DNA of 64,000 nucleotides from Larix kaempferi (GCA_027924585.1 BSBM01000597.1:1509501-1573500), one strand, 5' to 3'. Positions 45,855 to 57,534 are shown, counted from the first letter of the stretch. Program-made: numbers and translations. Notes: generated by a model from the letters alone, not told the origin.

Positions 45855-47577
45855 ACAACAAGAGTTAATGGCAGTTTTAGAAGAGGAAGGAAGAACATAA
45901 GTCAAATTACCAGAATTCATGGTAAAGGAGTACAGTATTCAAGAATCCCCAGTGGAAGGTGATGTAAATAGACCACACAGTCTGATGGATGTATTTAATG
46001 AACACAGTCAAAATAAACAGGAATCTTCTCGACAAACTAGTCAGTTATTTCCAAAGGTTAGAAATATATCCAACACCGAAGTCAATTTGTTTACTAGCAG
46101 AAATGTCAAAGAAAATTCTTTAAAATTTTCAGTTGTTACTAAAGATAAGATTTCAGAGATGAAGGTGGATCTGACAAAAATCAATGCCCCAGATAAAATT
46201 TTATTGCACAGACAAACAGGGGAGGTTATATATTCAGATTATTTAGGAGCGATATTAAAGGCAGACAAATTGAAAAATTTAATGGATAAATTGAATAACC
46301 AGTTGAGACAAGAGAAAGTAGAAAATAAGTCTTGACAACAACAAATAAAAAGATTACAAATAGATTTGATAAACAAAGAGGGAGGTGCAACAGCGAAATT
46401 ACTCAAAGAAAAAGATGATACAATTCTGATGTTAAGACGAAAGCTGAAAATTTCAGACACTTTGCTTATCCAAGGAGCCGAACTAACAATACTGGAAAAA
46501 GAAAAAGAAGAGCTGTCAAATGAAGTAAATGATGTTACTGCAAAAATGTTGAAGCTCACCGAGGAAAAAGATCATTGGAAAAAAGAAAAAATTGGTTTGG
46601 AAGAGCAATTGGAGGAAATAAAGAAAAAGTTAGCAGAAATAAGTCAACAACAGGTACAGGCAGATACAGATGAAGATAAAACTGGATTAGATGGTCTCTT
46701 ACAAGCCATGTCCCAAGTGAGTTTGAAAGAAGTCGAAATTAAAGAATTGAAGATGGGAATACAGAAGCTCAAAGAAGAAAATGAGACTAAAGATAAGGAA
46801 ATTAAAACCTCGCAAATAAGGAATCGAGAATTAACTGATAATAATAAAGGTTTGGCAGCTCATGTGACAGGACAGGCTGCAATGCAAGGTTGCAAACATA
46901 TGGTATGGGATCAAATTATAAAGGAAGTTGAAAAATTAAGACCTTATCTTGATTATATAAGAGTCAAAGAAAAAGTAGCCAAAGACGCCTTTGAGAGTTG
47001 TAGAGCAGTCAGAGAAAATTTAAACAAAAAGCCAAAAGAAATAGCACAGAGGGCAATAACTTTCTTAAACAGTTTAACTGAAGCAGACTTGACAGCAATG
47101 AATATAATGAATAGAATTTCAGTCATTACATAGGCCAGAAGAATCTTGGGAAAATATTCACATGTTGAAAATATTGAAGCTAAAGCTGGAGATATACGAG
47201 AGGAAGTAATAAAGTTTAAGAAGCGATTTGAAAAATTAATAAACAAAGGATTCCCTGCTTTTTGGGATGAAAAGAATGAATTGATTCCTCCCAATGAATA
47301 TAAGAGATTATTGTTTGACATAAGAATGGATCACAAAAAGTTTCAGCAGTTGGATCATATGCTTACAGGAAAGATTTTAATGGAGAAAATTGCGGAAGAC
47401 TTTGAAATTTTAAATATGTTGATCTCAACCTGTGAGAATCTTCCTCTTGTTTCTTATGCAGGTCACCTTGAAATGCGAGTCCTAGTGAAGGAAATGACCA
47501 GTTATGATTTACCCACGACCGACCAATGGAACTATGTGGACAAATATGGAAGGACAAGATATTCTGTCCATTCATAG
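45847..47577 (+). pseudogene. Unassigned ORF2 of two-ORF cassette, coiled-coil protein (about 576 aa, three stops)
   Basis: The ATG at 45847 overlaps the ORF1 stop (ATGGATGA) in another frame. The frame is closed at codons 18 (TAA 45898), 163 (TGA 46333) and 429 (TAG 47131) but shows no frameshift, so an alternative start is ATG 45919. Residues about 140-330 form a long coiled coil, for example LEEQLEEIKKKLAEISQQQ and IKELKMGIQKLKEENETKDK. The part after it is conserved-looking and globular: GCKHMVWDQIIKEVEKLRPY, PPNEYKRLLFDIRMDHKKF and a C-terminus YVDKYGRTRYSVHS. No catalytic motif is seen. The pairing with ORF1 suggests a bicistronic unit; the function is unknown. Confidence 0.55.
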
Positions 47578-48060
47578 ATACATTCAGAATTTTTGCCAAG
47601 TGGCAAAATGATGCTTTTATTTTAAATTTGTAATATTGTTTGAAGACAGTTATCTATTGTTTAAAGACATTTATCTTTTGAGTTAAGACATTTTCAGTTA
47701 CTAGTTAAAAGAAGCAGTTATGTCAAGCTTCTTCCGAATTTTGTATAAAAGACAATGAGAGTCATTTTTCAAAGGGTTGGAAACTCTTTGAGAGACGAGA
47801 TGTTTTGAAGTCAAATTTTTGATAAATAAAAGGTCGTACAGTGGAAATACCTATCTTTTGAGACCAGAGATTCATGTGTTGACCGTTTTTACAGTCTGTT
47901 TTTTTCCTTAACTTTATACGTGCATGTCTACTTTCTTTGTTATATCTTCCATTATGTTATTCTTCTATACTCAAATGAACGTTTGAAATAAATCGGGATT
48001 CATACTGGTTATGCCTCGTTTTATCGCATTTAAGTATCCACTATTTCTCCAAAGTTGACA
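47578..48060 (+). promoter_or_regulatory. Downstream region of the two-ORF cassette with TATA and poly(A)-type signals
   Basis: After ORF2 comes AT-rich sequence with a TATAAAA at 47744-47750 and an AATAAA at 47825-47830, spaced like the U3-R boundary of an LTR. However, I cannot match it to the region upstream of ORF1. It may be a plain 3' UTR or a diverged LTR. Confidence 0.3.
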
Positions 48061-49765
48061 ATAGATTCATCCTAGTTAGATGCCTGTTGTTGATGGACTG
48101 TCATTATTTCTTTCTATACCACTTGCAAAATCAAATTGACTGTGATATGGTTGCTATCTTGCCTCTGTGGAAATTTGTTTGGTATAAATCTCTTGCCGGC
48201 ACATTAAATATTTGAAAGTTGACTCCATGCCCAATGTTTCTTGTTTCCTTTTCAACCAAATAAATCCTTTTGAGAAATTTTGAGTGTATTTCTATATATT
48301 TTTAACCTTTACATACATCTTGTGAGAGAGCCCTCTCTGGTGGAAAAAATGGCTAAGTTTTATACCTAAAGTTTGGTTTGAAATAAGTTACCTTAGGTGT
48401 TATTCTTTTACAACCGAGATAAAATCTAAGTGCTAACACCACCCTCGAGCTGGGCATGACCTCCACAAGGAAAAAGGGAACAACAAATTCTCACATAGCC
48501 AAAGATTCACCAAAACTGAGCCAAGCCAATCTACAATTGGGTTTATCAGGCTGCTAGGAAATGGAAAGGAAGAATTGCTAAGCTAGTGAGCTCAACCACA
48601 GAGCTATGGATACCTCTACCAGATCTATCTAGCTTGGCACCCACAATGCCTACACACCCCATCAAGGAAGTATTCCCTTCACCATTTCACAGTTCCTCAG
48701 GCCATACCTTCCAATTCTAGAATGTCCAAGGTGTGCATAGAAGAGTAGCCAGCCCTCTTGATCTTCTTGAGAGGTTATTTCCCCACTAGGTTTCTCAAGC
48801 CAATTCTGTCCACTGCCACTCCAAATATCTTGCTCGCAGGTTCAAACCAAGACAGGGATGCACATAGCAACAGGATTTTCAAATGCTGGGCAGTAGAAAA
48901 ACGTTATTATGGGGAGATGGCTAAGGATGGGGTTTCCATCAATTTCTGAAAAACGTGGGCAGCTAAAAACGAAATGGTAAACGGGGATTCAATCCTGGAG
49001 AGAAAAAACATTTTCAGAAAAAACACCTATGGGCATTCTAGGACAAAAACGACCCCCATATCAGCCAAAATTCGTGGCCCTCCTCTCTTTGTCACTGTAT
49101 ATCCCAAAATCGAGTTCCCAGGCATGGGAAAATGCAGAAAAATGGTGAAAACGTGAAGGATGAAACCCCAACAAGCTCAGACTGCGTGAGAGGATGACTG
49201 CCATGGGTGAAGAATGGCTTTAGGCACCATTTCGTGGGGGTTTTCTTGCCCAGCAAGCCAAAAAATGATTTCCCAGGTTGATGGCTTGCCCATGCACAAA
49301 ATTGGCTGCCATACCTCTTCATTCCCAAGGCATTAACTGCCTCAACCAATTCTTAGAAGAATTAAATGATTGGGTGCATGAGACAAAATGGGTAGTTGAG
49401 AGTTCATGGGTTTTCTCATTGACACATGGATTGACTCTATTGGCTCAAGGGTTTGATTATTTTCTCTCCCTATTCCTTGTAAAGATAATGCCCCCATCTC
49501 TTGTTGCATTGCATAGCCCGTTGTGGGTATTTCATTAAAATTACGTATTTACATGATGTCCGAATTTACATTGTGCACATCTAGCACAAGAACCATAGGC
49601 ATCTGTTTTAATTGCCAATACATACAACTATAAATCAATGGCGGGGCCTTGGCCTTGAGCTCCTCACCATGATTAAATAACGATATTTACATCATTTACA
49701 ATTTTAATGCAATAGGATCAAAATTGGGATATTACACATTTTAGCTAATGAAAGCCAATACATTG
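48061..49765. other. Unassigned stretch
   Basis: Short ORFs only (48758-48949, 49278-49538 on plus; 49092-49349 on minus), none with a recognisable domain. The part from about 48430 to 49500 has more balanced composition than its flanks and may be an old transposon fragment. No repeats or termini found. Confidence 0.35.
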
Positions 49766-50994
49766 TGTAATACCCCAGTTTGACCCCACAATGTAAATTT
49801 GTAAATATTGAAGTAAAAGAGATAAGAAGCTAGAAACAAATGGTTGGGATGACCAAGACTATGTAAACATGTACATTTTTTATATTAATATAAAATCTCT
49901 AAATGGATGCAGAGGAAGAAGGACAAAGAAGAGATGGGTGGCTATGAATCCACAAGAGGGGAAGTGATAGTGGGCCTTAGCTTATCTCCCTAGCCTTTGC
50001 AATTTAAATCAAGTTCTTAAACTATGACTAAGAGCCATGATTTAATTAAAGCATTGGTTAATTATCCTAAAAAAGGAATTAAGAGGGGAAAAAGGGGTTC
50101 CATGTGGAGGAGCCAAATGGCAACCTATGCCATGCTTATAAAAGGGAGAATTTGAGCTTGATAGGGGTTCAGTTCCTCGTCATCCCTACTATGGAAATTT
50201 GATTTCTAATTCCTTTCCATCATCTTGGACTGCTATAGCTTGGTACCATAATAGAGAATGAAGATGCCATTGTTGAACATGAATTATGCATGCCATTAAC
50301 TCGGGTAGACTGGTGTGTGAGAGAAACCTGCCTTGCAGCTTGTGCCCGGAGTCCCAATTCGGAGACTTCTTGTCCAGCCTATGTTGAAGCGCTAGAAGGA
50401 AACATGAGGCTGCCTGAGGGACTATTAACTCAGATAAGGGGGCTTGTTCCTCGTGCTGTGTAGGTTGATGGGAAGGATAATTGAGGATTGGGACAATTGT
50501 GGAGGGGGTTTAAGCACCAGTGGGTTGCATGATAGATTCAACTGTATAGAGTGGGATTGAGGAAGATATTTTCCCTTATGGATTGATAGCCCCAACTCGG
50601 GGGTGGCCTGTCAAATTAAGATATGGGTTAATAGTGACTATGGATGGGAGGAATGTCCTTCACCTGCAACTAGTTGGAGAACATTTTATTTAAAAATGTA
50701 AGTATATAACTATATATGAATGCCATAGTGAATTCTATGTTTGCATTCAATTTAATTATTGTTTATGATGATATATGTGAATGGAATTCCATGGATTGAT
50801 GTGTGTTTCATGCTTATAATGCCTGTAATAGTTAGCAATTTAATGTGTGTATTTTGGCAATCATTTATGTTTATTACCACCGTGTAATTAAATGAATTGA
50901 AGAAAAGTGAAATTAAGTATAAATGATAAATTCAGATATGAAATTTGAGTTCCCTATGGTCTCAATGGTCGAATGAGGCTTCTGGGTATGTTAC
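49766..50994 (+). repeat. Chromovirus 5' LTR, main part
   Basis: Starts TGTAATACCCCAGTTTGACC, the same as the 3' LTR at 63673. The last three bases (CCA) lie at 57535-57537 beyond the inner element, so the uninterrupted LTR was about 1.23 kb. Confidence 0.88.
50990..50994 (+). repeat. Target duplication of inner gypsy element (left)
   Basis: GTTAC, repeated at 57530-57534. Confidence 0.85.
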
Positions 50995-51718
50995 TGTTGA
51001 TGCCTCGGTTGAACATGTGTTGGAATGGTGTTCAAGGAAAACAACAGCGGATGAAAACCCAGCCAAAGGCTTCAGATAATCCTATGCAAGTTTTACCCTG
51101 TCCTCGAGCTGTTTGGTGTGGTTAACACCCACAGATACAAAGGCCTCCACTGGCACTTATGTGTGTTTGATCCTAGAAAGGATCTATATTTCTATAGGAA
51201 AGACAAGAGTTCTCTTAATCCTAAGAGTTAGTCTAACTTGGAAAAGAAATCTAATTTAAGGCAGGCCTACTCTAAAAGAAGTGATTTGTTTGTGCACAAG
51301 ATAACTTGATCGGAAAATTACTAAATCTATTCACCAATTTTACAAACATACAAAACTGGATCTTGACTCAGTAGCTTAAGATATAATTGATTGAAAACAT
51401 TCAGCCAACAATAACTTAAGAATGAAGTGCATACAAGCTTATCCTGAATCTTGAATGTTAATTGACAAATTAACACTAGCTTAATGTTTTCTGTGAATTG
51501 TTTTCATAAATAGATAAAATGTTTTAGATAAAGACATTCATTTAAAACATCAATTGCAAAGATCATAAGTTGAGAGAAATCTGAACTATAAACCAATGCA
51601 GGTTACTGATTGCAAATAATAGACAGTATTAGTGAATGTGTCGAAGCAAAACCACAATTCATCAAACAAATTTGACAAATTACAACAAAAGAGATAGCTG
51701 AAGGAAACTAACTGTGTA
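50995..51718 (-). repeat. 3' LTR region of inner gypsy element
   Basis: Starts TGTTGATGCCTCGGTTGAAC. The first 150 bp or so match the right LTR (directly to 57274-57385 and inverted to 57385-57529). The remainder to the integrase fragment at 51719 has no counterpart in the right LTR. The inner boundary of the LTR is therefore undetermined and a deletion at 51719 is likely. Confidence 0.55.
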
Positions 51719-52666
51719 TTAAGGCCTGCAAAACATTACAAAGTCCGCAACAACAGAGCATCTCCAGTCTCTTTTGGCGATTCTGTCCCCTAACCATCCA
51801 TTTCCCTGTGGATAATAATTGGCAGAAAATTTTAATTTTATCCCCTTTTCAAGGGCATATTGAGTCAATTCAAAAGAGGAGAAGTATGAAGCATTTTCAA
51901 AGACTAGGAATTCCAGAGCACCAAACCTTGTGACTATCTGACTTTCCAGAAATGAAATTACTTGGCTCGTGTTTGCTTGTCTAAGAGGGGCTGCTTCTAC
52001 CCATCTGGTGAAGTAGTCCGTAGCTGTCAAAATATATTTGTGTTGCAGAGAAGAGGGAGGATTAATAGGTCTGACAAAATCTCGACCCCACTACCGGAAC
52101 AAGAATTGAACTATGACTGGCTGCAAAGGAAATGCAGGCTTCTTCATTTTGCCAGCGCACTTCTGACACGGTTCACATCTTCTAGCGTAAGCATTGGCGT
52201 CTCTGAACAAGGTCGGCCAGTAGTAACCCACTCTTAGAATTTTGTGGGCAGTGGTTTCTCCTTAGAAGTGACCCCCTGCAGGTCCTACATGAAATTCCAA
52301 AAGAATATTTTCAGTTTGAGCTCTCTCTAGGCATCGAAGAAAAACACCATCATAATTTTTTCTAAATAAAACACCATCTATGAATTGGTATGGTGCTGCT
52401 TTTAATATTAAGGCTCTGCGTTTTCTGAAATCAAGGGTTTCAGGAGCATACCCATGAGTCAAGAAAAATTTAATGTCATCATACCAGTCACATTCCTGAG
52501 TAGTGATCACATTGATAGAACCTGCTAAGGTGGCTTCTTCTTGCTCCAACTCGATTTGTTTTCTTACAGGATCATTCGACTGAGTGGTAAGCAAACACAA
52601 ACCTTGTCCTTTTACTATTTGTGCTGGATTATTTCTAAATCGTATTCTTGCAAAGCTGTCATCCAA
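51719..52666 (-). pseudogene. Gypsy integrase, truncated
   Basis: Minus strand. The segment 52666-52262 (LRCLERAQTENILLEFHVGP with GGH) followed by YYWPTLFRDANAYARRCEPC forms the HHCC zinc domain. The catalytic core at 52030-51719 has TATDYFTRWVEAAPLR, then LVFENASYF where the second catalytic Asp of the usual DNG motif has become Glu, and ANYYPQGNG. Directly after this the sequence changes to unrelated residues and stops, so the third catalytic residue and the C-terminal domain are deleted. Confidence 0.82.
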
Positions 52667-53020
52667 TGAGCTCTTTTCTCCCCCAATTCCTTTTGTATTA
52701 GAGCATTTCTGATCGCTGCATATGGCACAATCACGTTAGTTCTAGACTTGAGTAAGTGCGGTTTAAAATGTTTAACTGATTTATAAACCGCATAAGATTG
52801 TTTGTCTATTTGGGAGTAATTTAAATCTGCGCCCTTTGACGTTGAACTCATGAAAGAAATGGGAATTTCGAGATCGTCTGGGTGCTTCTATGTAAGAACA
52901 ATAGCATAGGAAAGTCAGTAGCAAAGGTATACAAAATAAAATCCTTACTGAAGTTGGGAGACATAAGGGCAGGAGATTTTGCAATAGCCTTCCTAATCTC
53001 AGTAAAATCATTTCGTTGTT
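52615..53020 (-). pseudogene. Gypsy RNase H (classical)
   Basis: Minus strand, after RT. ILYTFATDFPMLLF is the first catalytic Asp region, although the following sequence shows a frameshift. It continues through ADLNYSQIDKQSYAVYKSVK, the second acidic region of this lineage, and KELGEKRAHWMTALQEYDLE at the end. Together with the upstream archaeal-type domain the element had two RNase H modules. Confidence 0.78.
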
Positions 53021-53960
53021 CATCAAACCATTTATACTGTGCGTCCTTCTTAATCATTAATTGTAAAGGTTTAACAATTTGCGCAAAATTAGGGACAAAT
53101 CTGCGAACAAAATTTATCTTACCAAGGAAAGATTGCATGGATTTGTGTGTACCTAGCAACCCTATCCTTGCGATGGACTCTGTGCATTCCGGATCGATAA
53201 TCATACCTTCTTTCGAAACAATAAAGCCCAGTAGCTTGCCTTCAGTCACTGCGAAGATTGATTTCTTAGGATTCAGTGAAATTCTGTATCTTCTGTAATG
53301 TTCAAATACCTATTTCAGGGGAAACAAATGTTCATGTCATTTTTTTGAAAAGATAGTAATGTCATCTAATTATACAACAACAGAATCATGCATAATTCCC
53401 CTGAAAGCTATGTCCATTGCTCGCTGGAACGTAGCACCTGCATTTATTAACCCAAATGGCATTCGCCTGTAGGCAAAAGTTCCCCAAGGGGTCCTGAAAG
53501 TTGTTTTTAATTGGTCATCAGGCGAAACCAAAACTTGGTTATACCCTGAAAAACCATTGAGGAGAGAAAACATTTTTGAACCTGCAACTCTCTGTAAGAT
53601 CTATTCCATAGGGGGAACATGGTAATTATCTTTCTTAGAAGCTTTATTAATATTTCTAAAGTCAACGCAGAGCCTAATGTCACCATTTTTCTTGCAAACT
53701 CGTATTAAATTAGTGATCCACTACGTATGCTTGACCACAAAAATAATTCTTGCTGCAAGGAGATTTTCTAGCTCCTTCTTGACAGAAGGTTCCAAACTAG
53801 GGTGCATATTCCTAAGCTTCTGCTGGTAGGGTTTAATGTCTGGCTTCATCGGTATGTTGTGATGCATAACATTAGTGTTGAATGTTTTCAGCTCGTCGTA
53901 GGTCCAAGCAAAGATATCCTTAAATTCTCTGCATAACTTAATAAAAGCTCTCTTTTCATC
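53020..53960 (-). pseudogene. Gypsy reverse transcriptase
   Basis: Minus strand. AWTYDELKTFNTNVMHHNIP and QQKLRNMHPSLEPSVKKELE lead into RT. KKNGDIRLCVDFRNINKASK (about 53690) is followed by FSLLNGFSGYNQVLVSPDDQ, where Asp of the usual LDG has become Asn, so the first catalytic carboxylate is lost. RMPFGLINAGATFQRAMD and LDDITIFSKK (about 53370, with a stop just before LDD) follow. Then come LLGFIVSKEGMIIDPE and MQSFLGKINFVRRFVPNFAQ. Inactive through stops and active-site change. Confidence 0.88.
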
Positions 53961-54344
53961 AGGCGAACAGTCAACCCCTAGGTTAACCATGCGAGGGTTC
54001 TGTTCGCTACCCAAATTCACTTGTTCATAATTGAGAGAAGAGCTCTGAGTCTTACAATTCACCTTATGCTTGAACTTATCTTGGAGGTCGTAAAATTTTT
54101 CTAGGTTAACAACCGACTTAGGAATCAAACTGGCAGTGCAAGTAGGATCAGCTAGAGATTTTTCATGCTCACTTTCATCAATATCAACATCTTGAAACGT
54201 ATCCCGAGCTGTAAGAAAATATAAGATATGCTGATCATCATTAAACACTTTCCAATTGGTTATATTGTCCGGGATCGAAGGTCTGTACATTAATTCAATA
54301 GAAAAAGTATCTGGTGACAAACCTTCTTGAGGTATGACCCTGGA

Positions 54345-54718
54345 CACAGTATTAGCTAGCAGGTCAGCATCGAAATTTTGGGATCTTGGGACAGACTTAA
54401 TGTTAAAAGCAGTGAAATGATTAGTTAAGTCCCTAACTAAATTTCGATAATTAAGGAAATGAGGAGATATGCAATGAATCTTGTTTCTTACCTACTTAAC
54501 TATTATTTCTGAGTCTCCATAACACTCAATTACCTGGGAATTCATATCGATTGCTTGCTTGAAGCCCTGGAGTAGGCCTCGTACTCAACAATGTTATTGG
54601 TACATTCGAATTCAAGCCTACAAGCAATCATGGTTTTGATTCCTTTCGGATCGATGAGGACACAACCTGCACCAGCTCCATCTTTAGATCTGGAACCATC
54701 AAAAAACAAAGTCCATGC
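54345..54718 (-). pseudogene. Archaeal-type RNase H (aRH) between protease and RT
   Basis: Minus strand. WTLFFDGSRSKDGAGAG starts at 54715 with the first catalytic Asp, FECTNNIVEYEAY holds the Glu, GDSE at 54519-54508 the second Asp, and FDADLLAN near 54370-54351 the last Asp. The order D-E-D-D and the FDGS/GDSE wording fit the plant/archaeal RNase H family acquired by Tat-type gypsy elements. A break after EAYSR (stop at 54542) and a stop at about 54495 disrupt it. The domain sits upstream of RT, whereas in the better-known Tat elements it lies downstream of RT-RNase H. Confidence 0.8.
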
Positions 54719-56017
54719 ATTCAAATCTAACTTAAAATTGGTATTCACACTATATAAATTATGTACAATATCACCTAAGAATGGAACAAATGTAAAATTG
54801 ACAATTTGAGACTTTTTCTGTGCGTTCTCAACAGGTGACAAATCTGCAGGTAAGTCCCCAAAAAATGTATCAAAAGTGAAATGTTCCACATGTGAGCTAA
54901 AGTATGCAGTTGGCTTACTGGGGTCATTCAAATCTGCGACAATCTGCTTCATATAAGGCTCCCTGCTAATATTTATCCTGTTTGGCCTCCCATTGTAAGG
55001 AAGCCACAAGTGAGACCAATTGGTTGCAAAGTAGCCCTTAAGTTTTTCCGACCAATCTCTGCTTAGCCACATCTCATACATCTCTGGGATATCGGCCACA
55101 ACGATGTTCACGGTCTGATGGATCCTGGGGTCAGCAGATAGAGTTAACATAACATTCCTTAGTTCCCCTACTACTTTCACTTTGGATCTGTCTAGCTGAA
55201 CAATCTGAGTAGGACATGGTTCCCAAGCAACATTTAATTTCTTGCAAACTGATAAGAGAATTACATTGGATGAGGCCCCTGAATCTACCATACAATTATG
55301 AATGTTCCTGTTAAATATCTCAAAGGTTAACAAAAAGGGAGGTGTCCTTTTCCCAACAGGTTTTGAACTGCTGGTTTTAGTGTATGTCTCCAGATTATTG
55401 TTTTGGGTCTCCCTAGGTTTGTTGACAATTATGCTCTTGGGAAAACTGTCCCTCATAGCAGGGATCTTCAGAAGTTCAAACATGGAGATATTAGCTTTCA
55501 TCTTCTTCAAGTCGTTAATTAAGTTATATTCTATCTCAGGAATAAGTGTATCCTTTTGTAGGGTTCTTTTGACTCTGTTCGTTGTGGGTGTGGAGGTAGA
55601 AGCTTCTTGAGTTGGTTGTCCTTTACTCCTCGTGTTGTAGGGATGTTGGAAATTAAACATTGTTTTAGATTCTTCTTCTTCCTCAACCATGGAAAGTTCT
55701 GCAAAGAAACTAATGGTATTAACCTGCTGGTATTCTTCCTCACCTAGAGGTTCAGGATCTTGGTTCTCCTGTAGTTCTTGTTTTGGGTGAGGAGAATGAT
55801 GGGGCTCTGAAACTAAGGCTTTGAAGATAGACAAAATTTCCTCAGAGTTCAACCCTTCCTCAGGATTGGGTGGGACTTGGTTTTGTTGAGGTTGATAGGG
55901 TCTTCTAAATGGTTGTCTGTTGAATCCCCTGTTTGTGTTTTGGTTTTCAGTACTAGTTCTCTTGAGGTCAACCATTTCGTTAGAAATCCTCTGGAGGATT
56001 TTCTTCATGTCACCCAT
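54719..56017 (-). pseudogene. Gypsy gag C-terminus and protease
   Basis: The 491-aa minus ORF starts at 56017. Residues 1-130 are Gln/Pro/Glu-rich gag tail without a zinc knuckle. Residues about 240-330 contain the aspartic protease CMVDSGASSNVILLSVCKKL (about 55290) and the flap region. The ORF then continues into the archaeal-type RNase H described separately. This is the longest intact ORF of the element. The protease active site DSG is preserved. Confidence 0.82.
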
Positions 56018-56035
56018 TTCAAAAGGGTCTTTGTC

Positions 56036-57241
56036 CTATGCAACATGTTTTGCAGGAACATCAGTTTTCATACGTGAAGTGGAAGGTTGATCTACTGAAG
56101 TATCCGGGTTGTCCTTTAAACCAAAAATATCCTTCTCAACCTGAATGGTCTCAGTGAAGGCCTCTGGAAAGGTTTCCTTGTGTGCTCGTTTAACCCACAT
56201 AGCTATGGGAACCGGTAAACCTTTCACATAGTATGTAACCAGGATTTCTTCCGCAGGAAGAAGAGTAATAGAGATCCTATTTTTTAGATAGGAAAATCTC
56301 TAATTATAATCTCTCACTCTCTCCTTACTTCAGATTTTCATAGAAGATAGATCAATTACCAAGTCTTCGGGTGTCTTATCATCTCCAAACTTTTGCATGA
56401 ATATTTTCTCAAAATCATCCCATGAAGTGATAGAACTAGCTTCTAAGGAAAAGCACCAAATGGATGCTTTCCCTTGGAAGGTATATGGGAATAACCTACA
56501 GATCACATCTTCATGGATCACGTTTCTGAGTCTGATGGCCTACATGAATGTCTTGATGTGATCAAGCGTAGGTGACTTTTCATTAGGGTCGAACTTAGGA
56601 AGCCATTTTTTGAGATTTTTAGGGAGTCTATGTTGATCTCCTAGGATAAAAATGACATCCTAGTCCAACCATGGTCTATTTTGGCCTTGAGCCATTGGTA
56701 TGTCCTTTGAAGATGAGCTCAAGGATGAATCACTATCTGAGGATTCTTTAGATAAAGAAGATGAAGACGAAGGTGGTGGCGGTGGTGGTCCACCTATTTT
56801 CACTTGTGGTTGATCTTCTTGTGCTTCCCCAAACAATGTGTCAAGGTTAAAATCCGGGAGCAAATTGTGGCGGGGTGAATTACGTCGTTCAGGATTTTGT
56901 TCACCTGAGTTCTGATTATCAGAATTATCGGCTTGCGGACCAGTGTCCTGGTGATCTTGAATTGCTGCTAGTCCTAGAATACACTATCCAGTGATTATTT
57001 GTTTCAATCTAGCAACACTATCAGAATAATTTTTAAGAATCTGTTTGAGTGTGAGGGTTCCCCTTGTGGGAGATACAATAATAATATCGACCCTCCTAGT
57101 TTCCTGTCCTACGACAGGGGTGGCAGAAATATTTTGAGAATTTTGTATTGGTTGTTCTATGGAGGTTGAAGCTTGGATATGGCTATGTGTAACAACCGGT
57201 TCTCTTACTGGAGGAGGTCTGTTCGAATTCTGTTTAGGCAT
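56036..57241 (-). pseudogene. Gypsy gag N-terminal and capsid region
   Basis: Minus strand. It begins at ATG 57241 (MPKQNSNRPPPVREPVVTHS), 13 nt past the PBS. A stop lies at about 56984. A Pro/Ser-rich linker follows (56863-56660), then the capsid-like Retrotrans_gag part at 56521-56330 (YTFQGKASIWCFSLEASSIT, WDDFEKIFMQKF), and 56227-56036. At least four stops separate the pieces. Confidence 0.75.
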
Positions 57242-57254
57242 GTTTGGTACATGG

Positions 57255-57271
57255 CCCTCCTTCTAGCGCCA
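57255..57271 (-). other. Inner gypsy primer binding site
   Basis: Minus-strand TGGCGCTAGAAGGAGGG, two bases from the LTR edge TGTTGATGCC at 57274. It has the TGGCG start typical of a tRNA 3' end complement. The tRNA species is not assigned. Confidence 0.7.
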
Positions 57272-57273
57272 TT

Positions 57274-57529
57274 TGTTGATGCCTCAGTTGAACATGTGCT
57301 GGAATGGTGTTCAAGGAAAACAACAGGGGATGAAAACCCAACCAAAGGCTTCAAATAATCCTACGCATATTTTACCCCATCCTCTGTATCCGTGGGTGTT
57401 AACCACACCAAACAGCTCGAGGATAGGGTAAAACTTGCATAGGATTATCTGAAGCCTTTGGTTGGGTTTTCATCCCCTGTTGTTTTCCTTGAACACCATT
57501 CCAGCACATGTTCAACCGAGGCATCAATA
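57274..57529 (-). repeat. Inner gypsy 5' LTR, a near-perfect inverted repeat
   Basis: 256 bp. It starts TGTTGATGCC and ends GGCATCAATA. Arms of about 111 bp (57274-57385 and 57419-57529) are reverse complements with roughly seven mismatches, around a loop of about 33 bp containing TGTTAACCACACC. The right terminus has T where CAACA is expected. Confidence 0.85.
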
Positions 57530-57534
57530 GTTAC
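57530..57534 (+). repeat. Target duplication of inner gypsy element (right)
   Basis: GTTAC, matching 50990-50994. It is followed by CCA, the last bases of the chromovirus LTR. Confidence 0.85.

Larger units (their letters stand above)
50995..57529 (-). mobile_element. Ty3/gypsy element with extra RNase H, nested in chromovirus 5' LTR
   Basis: 6.5 kb on the minus strand, flanked by GTTAC on both sides. PBS at 57255-57271, gag from 57241, then protease, an archaeal-type RNase H, RT, the classical RNase H and a truncated integrase ending at 51719. The double RNase H points to the Tat-related part of gypsy. The gag start is only 13 nt from the PBS. Stops, frameshifts and an integrase deletion make it non-autonomous now. 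Confidence 0.88.

Noticed and set aside
44370-47577. Host gene with introns
   Set aside because: Frames run uninterrupted by splice-like gaps and the two ORFs overlap by eight bases, which is unlike a plant nuclear gene.
57386-57418. Rho-independent terminator-like hairpin
   Set aside because: The inverted repeat is the LTR structure of a plant retroelement; bacterial terminators are not expected here.
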